DNA of 59,470 nucleotides from Bacteroidales bacterium (GTDB lineage Bacteria > Bacteroidota > Bacteroidia > Bacteroidales > WCHB1-69), in NCBI GenBank assembly GCA_016288655.1, contig JAEEKX010000018.1:1-59470 (forward strand). Direction: 5' to 3'. Under the pieces are notes generated by a model. It searched no databases and was not told the origin of the DNA. It saw nothing but the letters and a program-made list of their open reading frames with translations. Within the stretch, counting starts at the first letter, position 1. Every line of letters begins with the position of its first letter. Made by a program: the position numbers and the translations under genes. Positions 39,835-49,100 of the stretch are shown here, piece after piece.

Positions 39835-39845
39835 GGCTTCCGTTA

Positions 39846-41330
39846 TTATTTTTTATAGGGGATTTTCCAGTTATTGCACACCTCTTCGCTGTCATCGAAG
39901 TGGTGTTTCACGCCTTGGGCGTCCTGATATTTCTCGTGTCCTTTTCCGGCGATGAGAATGACGCCGTGGTCGGCGAGCATCATGCAGGCGGTTTGGATGG
40001 CCGAATGTCGGTTCTCGATGACGAGGGTGTTGTCGCGTTTTTCGTCGGGCACGCCGGCCTCCATCTGCCGCAGGATCTCGTTGGGGTCTTCCCAGCGCGG
40101 GTTGTCGGAGGTGAGGATGACGCGGCTGCTGTATTTGCAGGCGATGCCGGCCATGACGGGGCGCTTGAGGGCGTCGCGGTTGCCGCCGCAGCCCACCACA
40201 GTCAGCACCTCCTCGTCGGCGTTGGTGATGTCGCGGATGGTGGTGAGCACGTTCTCCAGGGCATCCGGGGTGTGGGCGTAGTCGATGACCGCCACGCCGC
40301 CGCGACCGTTGCGGATGACGTGGAAGCGTCCCTCCGCCGCACCCAAATTGCTCATTTTCATCAAAATCTCATCCTTGTCGCCCCCCAGCAGCACGGCCGT
40401 GCCATAGATGGCCAGCAGGTTGTAGGCGTTGAAGCGTCCCGACAGGCGGAAGAAGCACTCGGTGCCGTTCACCTGCAGGTGCAGTCCCTCGAAGGCGTTC
40501 TCTAAAATCTTACCCTTGAACTCGGCGTCGTGTTGCAGGCCGTAGCGGTGCACTGCCGCCGCTGTGTTCTGCACCATCACCAGTCCGTTCTTGTCGTCCA
40601 CGTTGGTGAGTGCGAAGGCGTTGGCGGGCAGTCCGTCGAAAAAGGCCTTTTTCGCCTGGATGTAGTTGGCGAAGGTCTTGTGAAAGTCGAGGTGGTCGTG
40701 GGTGATGTTGCTGAAGATGCCGCCGGCGAACTGCAGCCCCGCGATGCGGTGCTGGCAGATGGCGTGGGAACTCACCTCCATGAAGCAGTATTCGCACCCT
40801 TCCGACACCATCTCTGACAGCAACTCGTTGAGTGTGAGCGCATCGGGAGTGGTGTGCGAGGTGGCGATCTCGCGTTCTTTCACCTTGTTCACGATGGTGG
40901 AGATGAGTCCGGTTGCGTGCTTCATTTCGGTGAACAGCCGGTGCAGCAGGGTCACGGTGGTGGTCTTGCCGTTGGTTCCGGTGATGCCTACCAATTTCAG
41001 TTTCTTGCTGGGGAAGTCGTAGAAGGCGGCGGCGAGTTCGCCCAGGGCGATGGCGCCGTCGGCCACGCGCACGTAGGTGACTTCGCTGTGGATGTTTTCG
41101 GGCAGGTTTTCGCACACCACTACGCCCGCGCCGTCACCGATGGCGTTGTCGATGTAGCGGTGTCCGTCGGTCTGCGTGCCGCGTTGTGCCACGTACATCA
41201 CCGTGGTGTCCGCCTGGCGGTGTGTGGCCACCTCGCGCGAGTCGAAGACGATGGCGCCCACCACTGTCTCACGCGGGCCGATGACCTCCAACGAGGTCGT
41301 ATGCGATAAAAGATATGATAGAGTTTTCAC
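39846..41330 (-). CDS. murE: UDP-MurNAc-tripeptide synthetase, meso-DAP type
   Basis: The 494-residue cytoplasmic ligase adds the third stem-peptide residue. The P-loop [11 protein letters not shown] (115-125) is intact, the lysine expected to be carbamylated lies in [11 protein letters not shown], and DNPR (409-412) within [10 protein letters not shown] is the meso-diaminopimelate selectivity motif. The wall is therefore predicted to be of the DAP type. It follows ftsI after an 80-base gap in which I see no promoter box or terminator. Confidence 0.97.
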   Translation of the reverse strand: MKTLSYLLSHTTSLEVIGPRETVVGAIVFDSREVATHRQADTTVMYVAQRGTQTDGHRYIDNAIGDGAGVVVCENLPENIHSEVTYVRVADGAIALGELAAAFYDFPSKKLKLVGITGTNGKTTTVTLLHRLFTEMKHATGLISTIVNKVKEREIATSHTTPDALTLNELLSEMVSEGCEYCFMEVSSHAICQHRIAGLQFAGGIFSNITHDHLDFHKTFANYIQAKKAFFDGLPANAFALTNVDDKNGLVMVQNTAAAVHRYGLQHDAEFKGKILENAFEGLHLQVNGTECFFRLSGRFNAYNLLAIYGTAVLLGGDKDEILMKMSNLGAAEGRFHVIRNGRGGVAVIDYAHTPDALENVLTTIRDITNADEEVLTVVGCGGNRDALKRPVMAGIACKYSSRVILTSDNPRWEDPNEILRQMEAGVPDEKRDNTLVIENRHSAIQTACMMLADHGVILIAGKGHEKYQDAQGVKHHFDDSEEVCNNWKIPYKK

Positions 41331-41410
41331 GTATCAGTTAAAGGTTTCAGGAAAATGGTTAATGGGAAGGGGGAACAACGTAGGGTGAACAACAAAGGGG
41401 AGGTCCGGAC

Positions 41411-43660
41411 TTAGCCGGTGGATAGGACTAATTTGACTGTTTTATTGGGAATGTCAACGGATTGGCTTTTGACGGTGCCGCGGCCTTGGAGGATGGCGCG
41501 GAAGCCGGCGCGGCGCAGTTCGGTCACAGCGTCGGAGGCGTTGAGCCCGATCACGTTGGGGGCGCCGCCGATGTTCTTTTTGAGCACTACCGGTCGCAGG
41601 CGTGCCGTGGAATCCTGCGTGGTGGCGTAGTACTGCTGTTGGCTGCTGACGTTCAGTTTGAGGTTGTATTTTTGGGATATCCGCTGTAGCGAGGTGCTGC
41701 GGACGGGGTGGTGGAACTGCGGCGGGGTGGTGGTCTTCGCCAGTTCGTGCGGCGGGTTGAGGATGCGCTTCGCGATGTTGGCGAACACGGTGATGGCGTT
41801 GCCGCTCGAAGCGGGGTAGGGGGCGTCGAAGAGATAGACGATGCAGGTGTATTTCGGCTTGTCGGCGGGGAAGTAGCCGCAGAACGACACGGCGTTGCGC
41901 TTCTTGTTGTAGCCGCCGAGGTTGACGTCGTAGATGTCGCGGGTGCCGGTCTTGCCTGCGAAGTCGATGCCGGGTGCCACCCGCCGTGCGGCGTTACGCG
42001 CCGTGCCCGGGGCCTCCTTCACCACCGCGTGCAGGATGTCCTGTGCGATTGCGATGGTCTTGGGGCTTGCGATCTGGTCGGCGATCACCACTACGGGGTA
42101 CTCCGTCACCTTGCCCTCCACGCGGGTGTATTTCACGAAGCGTGGCTGCACCATCTTGCCGCCGTTGGCTACGGCGTTGTAATAGACCAGTGTCTGCATC
42201 GGCTGCATGTTGAAGGCGGCGCCGAAGTAGCGGGAGTATTGTTCCTCGAAGATCCTTGTGTCGGGCCGCAGGTTCGCCACAGGCGGCAATTTGCCGATCT
42301 GCGCGTTGTAGCCCACCGTGATGTACATTGAGTTCAACTTCTCCACATAGTCCGAGAATTTCGGGAAGGCGTAGCGCATCATGTTCACCACGCCCACGTT
42401 TGATGACATCTGGATGATCTCTTTCACCGTGGCCTTGGCACTGGCCTTGGCGTCGGTCTTATCTTTCTTGTAATAAACACGTTTGCCAACCTTAAAGGTG
42501 TCTTGGTGCGCGACGAACGTGCGGGTGGTGTCGCCGCCCGTCTTCTCCAAATAGGCCAGCAGCGAAGCCAGTTTGAAGGTGGAGCCCGGCTCCGAGACCT
42601 CGGCGACCATCGCGTAGTTGCGGGTCTCCTTGTAGAGCGTGTCGCCGTTTTCAATCACCCGTTCGAAGTTGGATATGCCCTTGATGTCGCCTGTCGCCGT
42701 CTCCATCACGATGGCGCAGCCCCACTTCGGGGAGGCGACTTTGCACTGGTCGAGCAGCGACTGGTGGACGATCTTCTGGATCTCCACGTTGAGGGTGGTG
42801 TGGACGTCGCCGCCCTGCACCGGCGGGTTCTCGTTGGTCAATGGGATGGAGATGCCGTTCATGTAGAGCCGGCGGTTGGTGCCCGCCTCGCCTGCGAGGA
42901 TGGGGCTGAACATCGCGCAGCCGTCGATGCCGTTCTTGAGTTTCGGATCACCCAGGATGCGGGTGGCGAGGTCGCCGTAGGGACGTAGGCGCAATGTCAT
43001 GTTGGCACCTCCCTTGTCCAGGATGTTGGGGAAGCGCACCTTCTCGCGCCCGGCCAGACCGTAGCGCCCGAGGTCCTTCTTGTCGATGGTACGGCTGAAG
43101 ACAGGCATTTTGCGGATGTCTTCAATATCCTTATCCACAATCATTTGCTTATACACCACCACCTCGTGTTCCTTGAAGAGTTGCACCCGTTTATGGTCTT
43201 TAAGTGCTTTGCTCAGTTCACTACGGTAGTGTTCGTAATCGTATTTCGGATAGCGTTCTCCGAACTGTTTGAGGAACATGCGGGCCAAGTCGCTCACCAG
43301 TGTGTCAAGGTAGGGTGACCCTTCGGGGAAGAACTCGTGCTTGGTGTTGAATTCGCGACCGTCGATGCCGATGGGATATACCCGCACCGTGGTCACTAAC
43401 GGGCGGCCGTGGTCGTCGTAGATGGTGCCGCGGGTGGGGTTGACGTAGTCCTCCACCACGCAGTTGTTGCGGGCCGCTTCCGATAGCGTGTCGAACTGCT
43501 CTTGGGTGTAATAGGTATATAAGTCCTTGTCCCCGTTGAACTTGTCGCGCTGGAAGAAGGCCAGGTTGATGACGCCGAGCAGACAAGCCACCAGCATCAC
43601 GACACTGAGGATCGTGATAGCGTTGATTCTACTATCCACTGTTTTGAAAAGGCGTCTCAT
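41411..43660 (-). CDS. ftsI: Septal transpeptidase FtsI (penicillin-binding protein) with PASTA domain
   Basis: A 749-residue class B PBP. It has one membrane segment (about 14-36), the dimerisation domain with NPTRGTIYDDHGRPL (74-88), and a transpeptidase domain with SxxK = STFK (360-363), SxN = SSN (419-421) and KTG (570-572). A C-terminal PASTA domain (about 690-749, APNVIGLNASDAV...LRRAG) is present, as is common in Bacteroidetes FtsI. It cross-links septal peptidoglycan with FtsW. It overlaps ftsL by 4 bases (ATGA). Confidence 0.96.
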   Translation of the reverse strand: MRRLFKTVDSRINAITILSVVMLVACLLGVINLAFFQRDKFNGDKDLYTYYTQEQFDTLSEAARNNCVVEDYVNPTRGTIYDDHGRPLVTTVRVYPIGIDGREFNTKHEFFPEGSPYLDTLVSDLARMFLKQFGERYPKYDYEHYRSELSKALKDHKRVQLFKEHEVVVYKQMIVDKDIEDIRKMPVFSRTIDKKDLGRYGLAGREKVRFPNILDKGGANMTLRLRPYGDLATRILGDPKLKNGIDGCAMFSPILAGEAGTNRRLYMNGISIPLTNENPPVQGGDVHTTLNVEIQKIVHQSLLDQCKVASPKWGCAIVMETATGDIKGISNFERVIENGDTLYKETRNYAMVAEVSEPGSTFKLASLLAYLEKTGGDTTRTFVAHQDTFKVGKRVYYKKDKTDAKASAKATVKEIIQMSSNVGVVNMMRYAFPKFSDYVEKLNSMYITVGYNAQIGKLPPVANLRPDTRIFEEQYSRYFGAAFNMQPMQTLVYYNAVANGGKMVQPRFVKYTRVEGKVTEYPVVVIADQIASPKTIAIAQDILHAVVKEAPGTARNAARRVAPGIDFAGKTGTRDIYDVNLGGYNKKRNAVSFCGYFPADKPKYTCIVYLFDAPYPASSGNAITVFANIAKRILNPPHELAKTTTPPQFHHPVRSTSLQRISQKYNLKLNVSSQQQYYATTQDSTARLRPVVLKKNIGGAPNVIGLNASDAVTELRRAGFRAILQGRGTVKSQSVDIPNKTVKLVLSTG

Positions 43661-44007
43661 TTGTTGATTTCGTAATAGTCGTATTCTTTAATGTCTTCGA
43701 AGCCCTCTTCGCGTGCCTTGGCGCGCTCTTCCGATTCCTCCATCAGCACCACGTCGTTCACGTCTTTCAGTTTGAGCATCAGTTTGCGGTGGGTCTCTTC
43801 GAGTTCCTTGATCTTGGCCTCTTTTTCGTCGATGACGCGTTCGTTGTGGATGAACAGCACGGCGACGATGGTGAGGGTGATGACCCAACCCAGCCACTTG
43901 CGCCACGAGCGGAGGAGGTGGCCGCCGCGGGCCATCTCGGCGAAGAAGCGGCCTGCGCGGCCCTGGGGCTTCTCCTTTTTCTGCTGGGGTGTGGGTTGGT
44001 GGTACAT
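43657..44007 (-). CDS. ftsL: FtsL-like cell division protein
   Basis: A 116-residue bitopic protein: basic cytoplasmic N-terminus (KKEKPQGRAGRFFAEM), one membrane segment (about 38-54, GWVITLTIVAVLFI), then a coiled-coil-like stretch (DEKEAKIKELEETHRKLMLK) and an acidic tail. Position between rsmH and ftsI identifies it as the FtsL equivalent; sequence conservation in this family is low. It lies 6 bases after rsmH. Confidence 0.85.
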   Translation of the reverse strand: MYHQPTPQQKKEKPQGRAGRFFAEMARGGHLLRSWRKWLGWVITLTIVAVLFIHNERVIDEKEAKIKELEETHRKLMLKLKDVNDVVLMEESEERAKAREEGFEDIKEYDYYEINK

Positions 44008-44013
44008 GGTGGA

Positions 44014-44928
44014 TTATCTCGGGTTGGGGGATGCATTGCGTTGGGCGACGCGCAGTTTGGCGCTGCGGGCGCGGGGGTTGTCGGCCACCTCCTGCTCGTC
44101 GGGCAGCAGCGGTTTGCGGTTGACGGGGGTGAAAGGGCAGAGGGGCTGGCCGAAGAAGTCCTTTTCGACGGTGCCCTCGAAGTTGCCGGCGCGCATGTAG
44201 TTCTTCACCAACCGGTCCTCCAGTGAGTGGTAGGAGATGACGGAGAGGCGGCCGCCGGGCTTGAGCGCGTCGGCGGTCTGCGACAGGAACTCGCGCAGCG
44301 CCCCCATCTCGTCGTTCACCTCGATGCGGAGGGCTTGGAAGATCTGGGCGAGCACCTTGTTCTCCTTGCCGCGTGGCAGCAGGGGTGACATGGCGTCGGC
44401 CAGTTCGGTGGTGGTGCGGATGCCGTTCTCCTCGCGTCGGCGCACGATCAGGGCGGCCAACTGCCGTGCGTCGGAGAGTTCGCCGTAGCGGAAGAAGATG
44501 TCCGCCAACCGTCCGGCGGGGTAGGTGTTCACCACCTGTGCCGCCGTCACGCCGCGGTCACTGTTCATCCGCATGTCCAGTTCCCCTTCCATACGGTGGG
44601 AGAAGCCGCGGTCGGCGGTGTCGAACTGGTGCGAGGAGACGCCGAGGTCGGCGAGGATGCCGTCGGCGGGGTAGGCGTTGTGGTATTGCAGGAAACGCTT
44701 GAGGTGGCGGAAGTTGGCGGCCACGAAGGTGACTCGGTCGTCGGCGGGCACGTTGGCGGCGGCGTCGGGGTCCTGGTCGAAGGCGACGAGGCGTCCCGAG
44801 GGACCGAGCAGTTCCAAAATGCGGCGCGAGTGGCCGCCGCCGCCGAAGGTGACATCGACGTAGGTGCCCGCCGGATCCACCGACAGGCCTGCCACCGACT
44901 GTTCCAGAAGGACAGGGTTATGGTACAT
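44014..44928 (-). CDS. rsmH: 16S rRNA (cytosine-1402-N4) methyltransferase
   Basis: This 304-residue SAM-dependent enzyme modifies C1402 in the ribosomal P site. It begins MYHNPVLLEQSVAGL and has the SAM-binding motif VDVTFGGGGHSRRIL (24-38), FDQDPDA, ILADLGVSSHQFD, GFSHRMEGELDMRMN, FQALRIEVNDE and SVISYHSLEDRLVKN, all family hallmarks. Length is normal. Its start overlaps the end of mraZ by 11 bases, so the two are translationally coupled. Confidence 0.97.
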   Translation of the reverse strand: MYHNPVLLEQSVAGLSVDPAGTYVDVTFGGGGHSRRILELLGPSGRLVAFDQDPDAAANVPADDRVTFVAANFRHLKRFLQYHNAYPADGILADLGVSSHQFDTADRGFSHRMEGELDMRMNSDRGVTAAQVVNTYPAGRLADIFFRYGELSDARQLAALIVRRREENGIRTTTELADAMSPLLPRGKENKVLAQIFQALRIEVNDEMGALREFLSQTADALKPGGRLSVISYHSLEDRLVKNYMRAGNFEGTVEKDFFGQPLCPFTPVNRKPLLPDEQEVADNPRARSAKLRVAQRNASPNPR

Positions 44929-45406
44929 TCACATCCTCCTTTCGGTTGATGTCGAACTTGCCCGAGTGCATGGCGGCGTTCAGCTCGGCGTACTGCTCCG
45001 GGGTCACCGCGTCGCATTCCGCGTTGAAGGCCTCCACGTTCCAGATCTCGATCTGCCCGTTGTCGAGCACCAGCACCGCCTCGCCGGCGATCTTGTACTT
45101 CTCCAACAAGTTCTTGGGCAGTACGATACGGCTCTGCGCATCACACTCCAAGTAGGCGCTCTGCCGTAGCAGGATGTTGCGGTATCGCTTCACTTCCACC
45201 AAGTTGCGGTCCAAAGAGTCGAGGAAACGCACTTGCGCTTCGTAGGCGCTCTGGGTCCACAACATGATGTGCTGGCCGAAACCCACCGTGGCCCAAAAGC
45301 ACTGGCGGTCGCTCTCCGCCAACTCCCGCAGCAACGCTGTGGGCAGTTTCAGCCGACCGTTCTTCTCCAGTGAGACTTCGAACCAACGATATTTTATTCC
45401 AGCCAT
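44918..45406 (-). CDS. mraZ: Transcriptional regulator MraZ
   Basis: A 162-residue protein with two SpoVT-AbrB-type DNA-binding modules: FEVSLEKNGRLKLPTALL near the start and YLECDAQSRIVLPKNLLEKY in the middle. In E. coli MraZ represses its own dcw operon through direct repeats. The ATG at 45406 is chosen: it follows a TAnnTTTG box by 21 bases, whereas the 18-residue extension would start upstream of that box. First gene of the leftward division cluster. Confidence 0.93.
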   Translation of the reverse strand: MAGIKYRWFEVSLEKNGRLKLPTALLRELAESDRQCFWATVGFGQHIMLWTQSAYEAQVRFLDSLDRNLVEVKRYRNILLRQSAYLECDAQSRIVLPKNLLEKYKIAGEAVLVLDNGQIEIWNVEAFNAECDAVTPEQYAELNAAMHSGKFDINRKEDVNVP

Positions 45407-45427
45407 TTTCGTGTATAAAAAGTGCGA

Positions 45428-45435
45428 CAAAATTA
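45428..45435 (-). promoter_or_regulatory. -7 box of the mraZ-ftsW cluster
   Basis: TAATTTTG on the minus strand, 21 bases before the mraZ ATG. The DNA beyond is almost pure A/T, and no TTG stands at the usual -33 spacing. Confidence 0.5.
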
Positions 45436-45520
45436 CGACTTTTAATTTTATTTTTTCCACATTTTGAAAAATATTTTTGTTTTTTCTCTATTTTTCTTTG
45501 TAAATAATTGAAAATCAGTA

Positions 45521-45540
45521 TGGAATAAAATGGAGATTTT
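45521..45540 (+). promoter_or_regulatory. TGG-N7 decamer pair (possible MraZ-type site 1)
   Basis: TGGAATAAAA TGGAGATTTT: two TGG triplets exactly 10 bases apart, 115 bases upstream of mraZ's ATG and preceded by TTGAAAATCAG. Confidence 0.4.
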
Positions 45541-45670
45541 TTATTTTCAAATTCAACTTATAAACAATAAACTTTTGAAAATTCTTGATTATCAACAAAA
45601 ATGTGTGAGTTTTATCATTCTGTTGAAAATCAGCAATATATTTATTATATAGTATAAAACTGAAATTTTA

Positions 45671-45720
45671 TGGAAAAAAATGGAAGATTTCGGAAGAAAA
45701 TGGGCGCAGGCGGTGTGAAA
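45671..45720 (+). promoter_or_regulatory. Five-copy decamer array (possible MraZ-type site 2)
   Basis: TGG at 45671, 45681 and 45701 and CGG at 45691 and 45711 fall in exact 10-base phase, most followed by purines (TGGAA, TGGAA, CGGAA, TGGGC, CGGTG). The E. coli MraZ operator is three TGGGN repeats with 5-base spacers, hence the same period. The orientation here points away from mraZ and toward the giant gene. Confidence 0.45.
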
Positions 45721-45875
45721 AAGGCGCATGCGCTGCATCTTCAGCAACGAACGAATATGATGACAGACGTCACTCCAAGGGGGGCGTTTTGTTTGTTGGA
45801 GTGATGGGTTTTGCAGTTGGGAGTGTCGGATAAAGGGGGGGGATACCTAAATGTTATTAGTTGTAAAAATTTTTG

Positions 45876-45883
45876 TATTTTTG
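45876..45883 (+). promoter_or_regulatory. -7 box upstream of the second giant gene
   Basis: TATTTTTG matches TAnnTTTG. A TTG at 45861 is only 12 bases upstream, closer than usual. Transcription from here would give a leader of roughly 255 bases. Confidence 0.4.
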
Positions 45884-45956
45884 CGCGGTTTTTGCAAATC
45901 TTGAAATTATAAAAAAACACGCCGTTATCTACAAAAAAAACGATTATTAACTTATT

Positions 45957-46040
45957 ATGAATGAGAATGTTGATCTAATTATTCCCAGTGACGTCTGCTA
46001 TGGAGATGTACACGGAGTTGCGGGATTGGAAAGAAAATAA
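45957..46040 (+). other. Short leader frame of 27 codons (uncertain)
   Basis: ATG 45957 to TAA 46040 codes MNENVDLIIPSDVCYGDVHG and seven more residues. It lies in the predicted leader of the second giant gene, after an A-rich stretch suited to Bacteroidetes initiation. No homolog is recognised; coding is unproven. Confidence 0.2.
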
Positions 46041-46143
46041 TTCCTTTTTTTGCCCTCATCGTTCTTTTTTTAAACCTTTTGCAACCTCTTTTTGTCTTGC
46101 AACGGGGTTCTTTTATTCAGAAAAAAATAAAAATCAATCATAA
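46000..46143 (+). other. Short leader frame of 47 codons ending next to the giant gene start (uncertain)
   Basis: ATG 46000 to TAA 46143, overlapping the 27-codon frame in another phase and ending one base before the giant gene's ATG. It begins MEMYTELRDWKENNSFF and is rich in phenylalanine because the DNA is T-rich, which argues against a real protein; its position would suit translational coupling. Confidence 0.2.
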
Positions 46144-46144
46144 A

Positions 46145-49100
46145 ATGAGAAAAAAACTACATTTTTCCCGTCAACAATTGCGGTTTTCAGTACTGCTCGC
46201 TTTGATATTCATCGGCTTGGGGATGCAGTTGGGTTTGCGTGCGCAGGGGACAGGTACCGAGGCCGATCCTTTTTTGATCAACAGCAAGGCCGATTTGGAG
46301 AATCTGCGCAACTGCGTCAATTCCGGCGCTGTATTTTACTACAACACGACCACCAACACGTTCACCACGAGCAACGGGACGGGGTTTGTTTCCATTCCGC
46401 GCGCGGGCGAGGGCAAGTTTTTCAAGTTGACGGCCGACATCACGCTCAACAGCGGTGACGTCGCGGCCTACGATGGCGAATCGACCGTGGGTTGGGAAAC
46501 CTGGACTCCCATCGGGTCTCAGACGGTGCCTTTCAACGGCACCTTCGATGGAGACTTTCACCTCATCAGTGGTTTGTATGTAAACCAAGCCACAGACAAT
46601 GCCGGCTTCTTCGGGCAGACTTCCAACCACGCCACCATCAAGCAGTTGGGCATCGTGAACAGTCATGTGGCAGGAGGTAGTTCCTGTGGCGGTATTGTGG
46701 GGTATGCTCTGGCCGGCAACATCGACAAGTGCTTCTACACGGGAGCCGTCAGCGGTACGGGAAGTTACGTGGGCGGTTTGGTGGGCCAGATCTCCTCGGG
46801 AACCATCATCAGCACTTGTTATACCAGTGCCACTGTGAGTGCCGGCGGGTCCCAACTCGGCGGACTTATCGGCCGTATCAACAACCCGTCGCCGGCCTGC
46901 ACCATCCAGAATGTCTATGCCGCCAGCGTAGTGACTGGAACCTTGCAGTTCACGGGTGCCTTGGTGGGTGAGAACCTCAATGTATCGACTTCTTTTTCAA
47001 ACGCATACGCGAACAAGCAGTTGGTCGCGCTGCAATACTTCACGCCCAACTCGATCGGCACGCAACTATCCACTGCCGTGATGACGGCCGACGACTGGCG
47101 CCCCAGTTCCGGTTTTGATTTGACTCCCGGCGGGCTGTATCCCATCATTCACGGGTTCTCCTTGGACAGCAGCATGGTTCTGTTCTCCGTTGTCCACATC
47201 ATCCTGCCCGATGGGGCCACACTTTCCGACCTCTCCGCTGTGGATGAGATCACCTTGAGTGGCACGCCGCAGGGTGTTACGTGGTCGATGGAAGAGATGG
47301 TGGGACTTGCCGAACTCACCAGTTCCAACACACTCGGCATCACTGGGCAGAGTTACGTAATCTTGCGCGCCTCTCGAAGCGGCACTTCCCGCGTCTATCT
47401 GTTGCAATTTGACAAGACCCCGTACATTGGTACTGAAGCCAACCCGTTCACCATCAATAATTTGGCTGATTTGAGCGCGGTGCGCAACGGCGTCAACACG
47501 GGTGTTTCCTTCTCGTACAAGCATTTCACCGTGCCGGCGTTGGGTGAGAACACCCACTTCTTGCAAACCGCCGACATCACTCATACCAGCTCCAACTGGA
47601 ACAGTATCGGGTGGAACGAGACCACCCCCTTCAAGGGGATCTACGACGGTGGCAACCACGCCATCATCAATTGGAAAAACTCAACCGCTGCCTCGGCTTT
47701 CTTCCGTTACACCGAGAACGCCACCATCAAGAACCTTACGATGAGAAAGGTGGGTACTGCCAATTATGCCTCCCTCATCTACTCGATGAACGGCGGCACG
47801 GTGGACAACTGCCATTCCGTGGGGAGCACTACGGTCAAGGGCGGTTTGATTCACATGACGGCTGTGGGAGAAAACACCTGCTACATCCGCAAATCCACGA
47901 ACAGGAACAATTTCACGCCCCCCAGCGGTGCCACTGACATGGGCGGCATCGTGAGTTACGTAGGGTCTGCGATGAACTACATGGACAGTTGCCACAATTA
48001 CGGAAATTTGAGTGATGGAGTCAGAATGGGCGGTCTGGTCGGATGCATTACGGCCAATGCCAATGCGGAGATTCACATCACCCACTCGTCCAACCAGGGA
48101 AATATCACCAGTACCAGCAGCAGCAACGATGCGCGCGTAGGCGGTCTTTCCGGTGTGTTGAATGCAGCCAGCACTATCTCATACAGTTTCAACAAAGGAA
48201 ACGTGTCGGGCTATGCGGACTATGTCGCAGGCATTGCGGGTGCTGCGGCAACCGTAAGATATTGCTACAACTTGGGAAGTGTCACGGGCGGCAACAACAG
48301 CAATGGTTCGGTACGTCATTGTTTTGTGATGGGCATCTCCGTCTCTGCCGCAACGATGTGCTTCAATGCGGGTAGGATCACCAACCGGAGCAGCAACTCG
48401 GCGTATGCCATTTCATCAAATGGCGGCACCGACTGTTTCAATGCGGGTGAGGTGATTACCGCCATCGGCACGGCGGTGAGTCTATCCAGCGGCAACCGAG
48501 GTTACACCATCGGACGGCTTTCCGGCAGCAGTGCTTCCATAGGCGGAAGTTTCGTGGACAAGACCAGGACGCCTTCCTATTCCTCCCGCAACAACGCTGC
48601 GGTCAAGACCACCAGCCAAATGACGGGCAGTCAGTTGAGTTTGGGCAGCAACTGGGTATATGCGACCGGCCGCTATCCCCGCATCAACGGACTGGATACG
48701 CTCGCCATCAGCAAGGCCCTCTGTCTGCCGATCACGTTGGCGGGCACTGATGATGTCGATCATGTGAGCGCCAACTTCACCGTGGCCAGCGACTATGGCA
48801 TACAGTGGCGTATCGATGGAACTTCCGGGGCCACTATTTCGGAACCTTCGGGCAACGTCCAGACGGTGACGCTGCCTTCCACCCGCACGGGCGGCAACAT
48901 CATCTTGGCCGCCTATAGGGGCGACTCCACCTACTATCGGATCACCCTGCGTATGGCGGTTGCCGCTCCCACAGCCCCCTTGACGGTTGACAATCTCACT
49001 GACTTGCAGGCCTTGCGCGATGGCATCAACAGTGGTGCGGCCTTTGCCTACAAGGGGACAGCCGTGCCCGCCAGTGGCGAAGGCACCACCTTCAAGATGA

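Larger units (their letters stand above)
45461..46144. other. Intergenic regulatory region between mraZ and the second giant gene
   Basis: About 680 bases with no supported protein gene. 45440-45680 is very AT-rich and holds an 11-base direct repeat TTGAAAATCAG (45508-45518 and 45623-45633). The two decamer clusters, a TAnnTTTG box at 45876 and a ~250-base leader with two short overlapping frames follow. Confidence 0.6.

Noticed and set aside
45511-45660. AT-rich DNA near mraZ as a replication origin
   Set aside because: No DnaA-box cluster was seen, and dnaA, dnaN or partition genes are absent.
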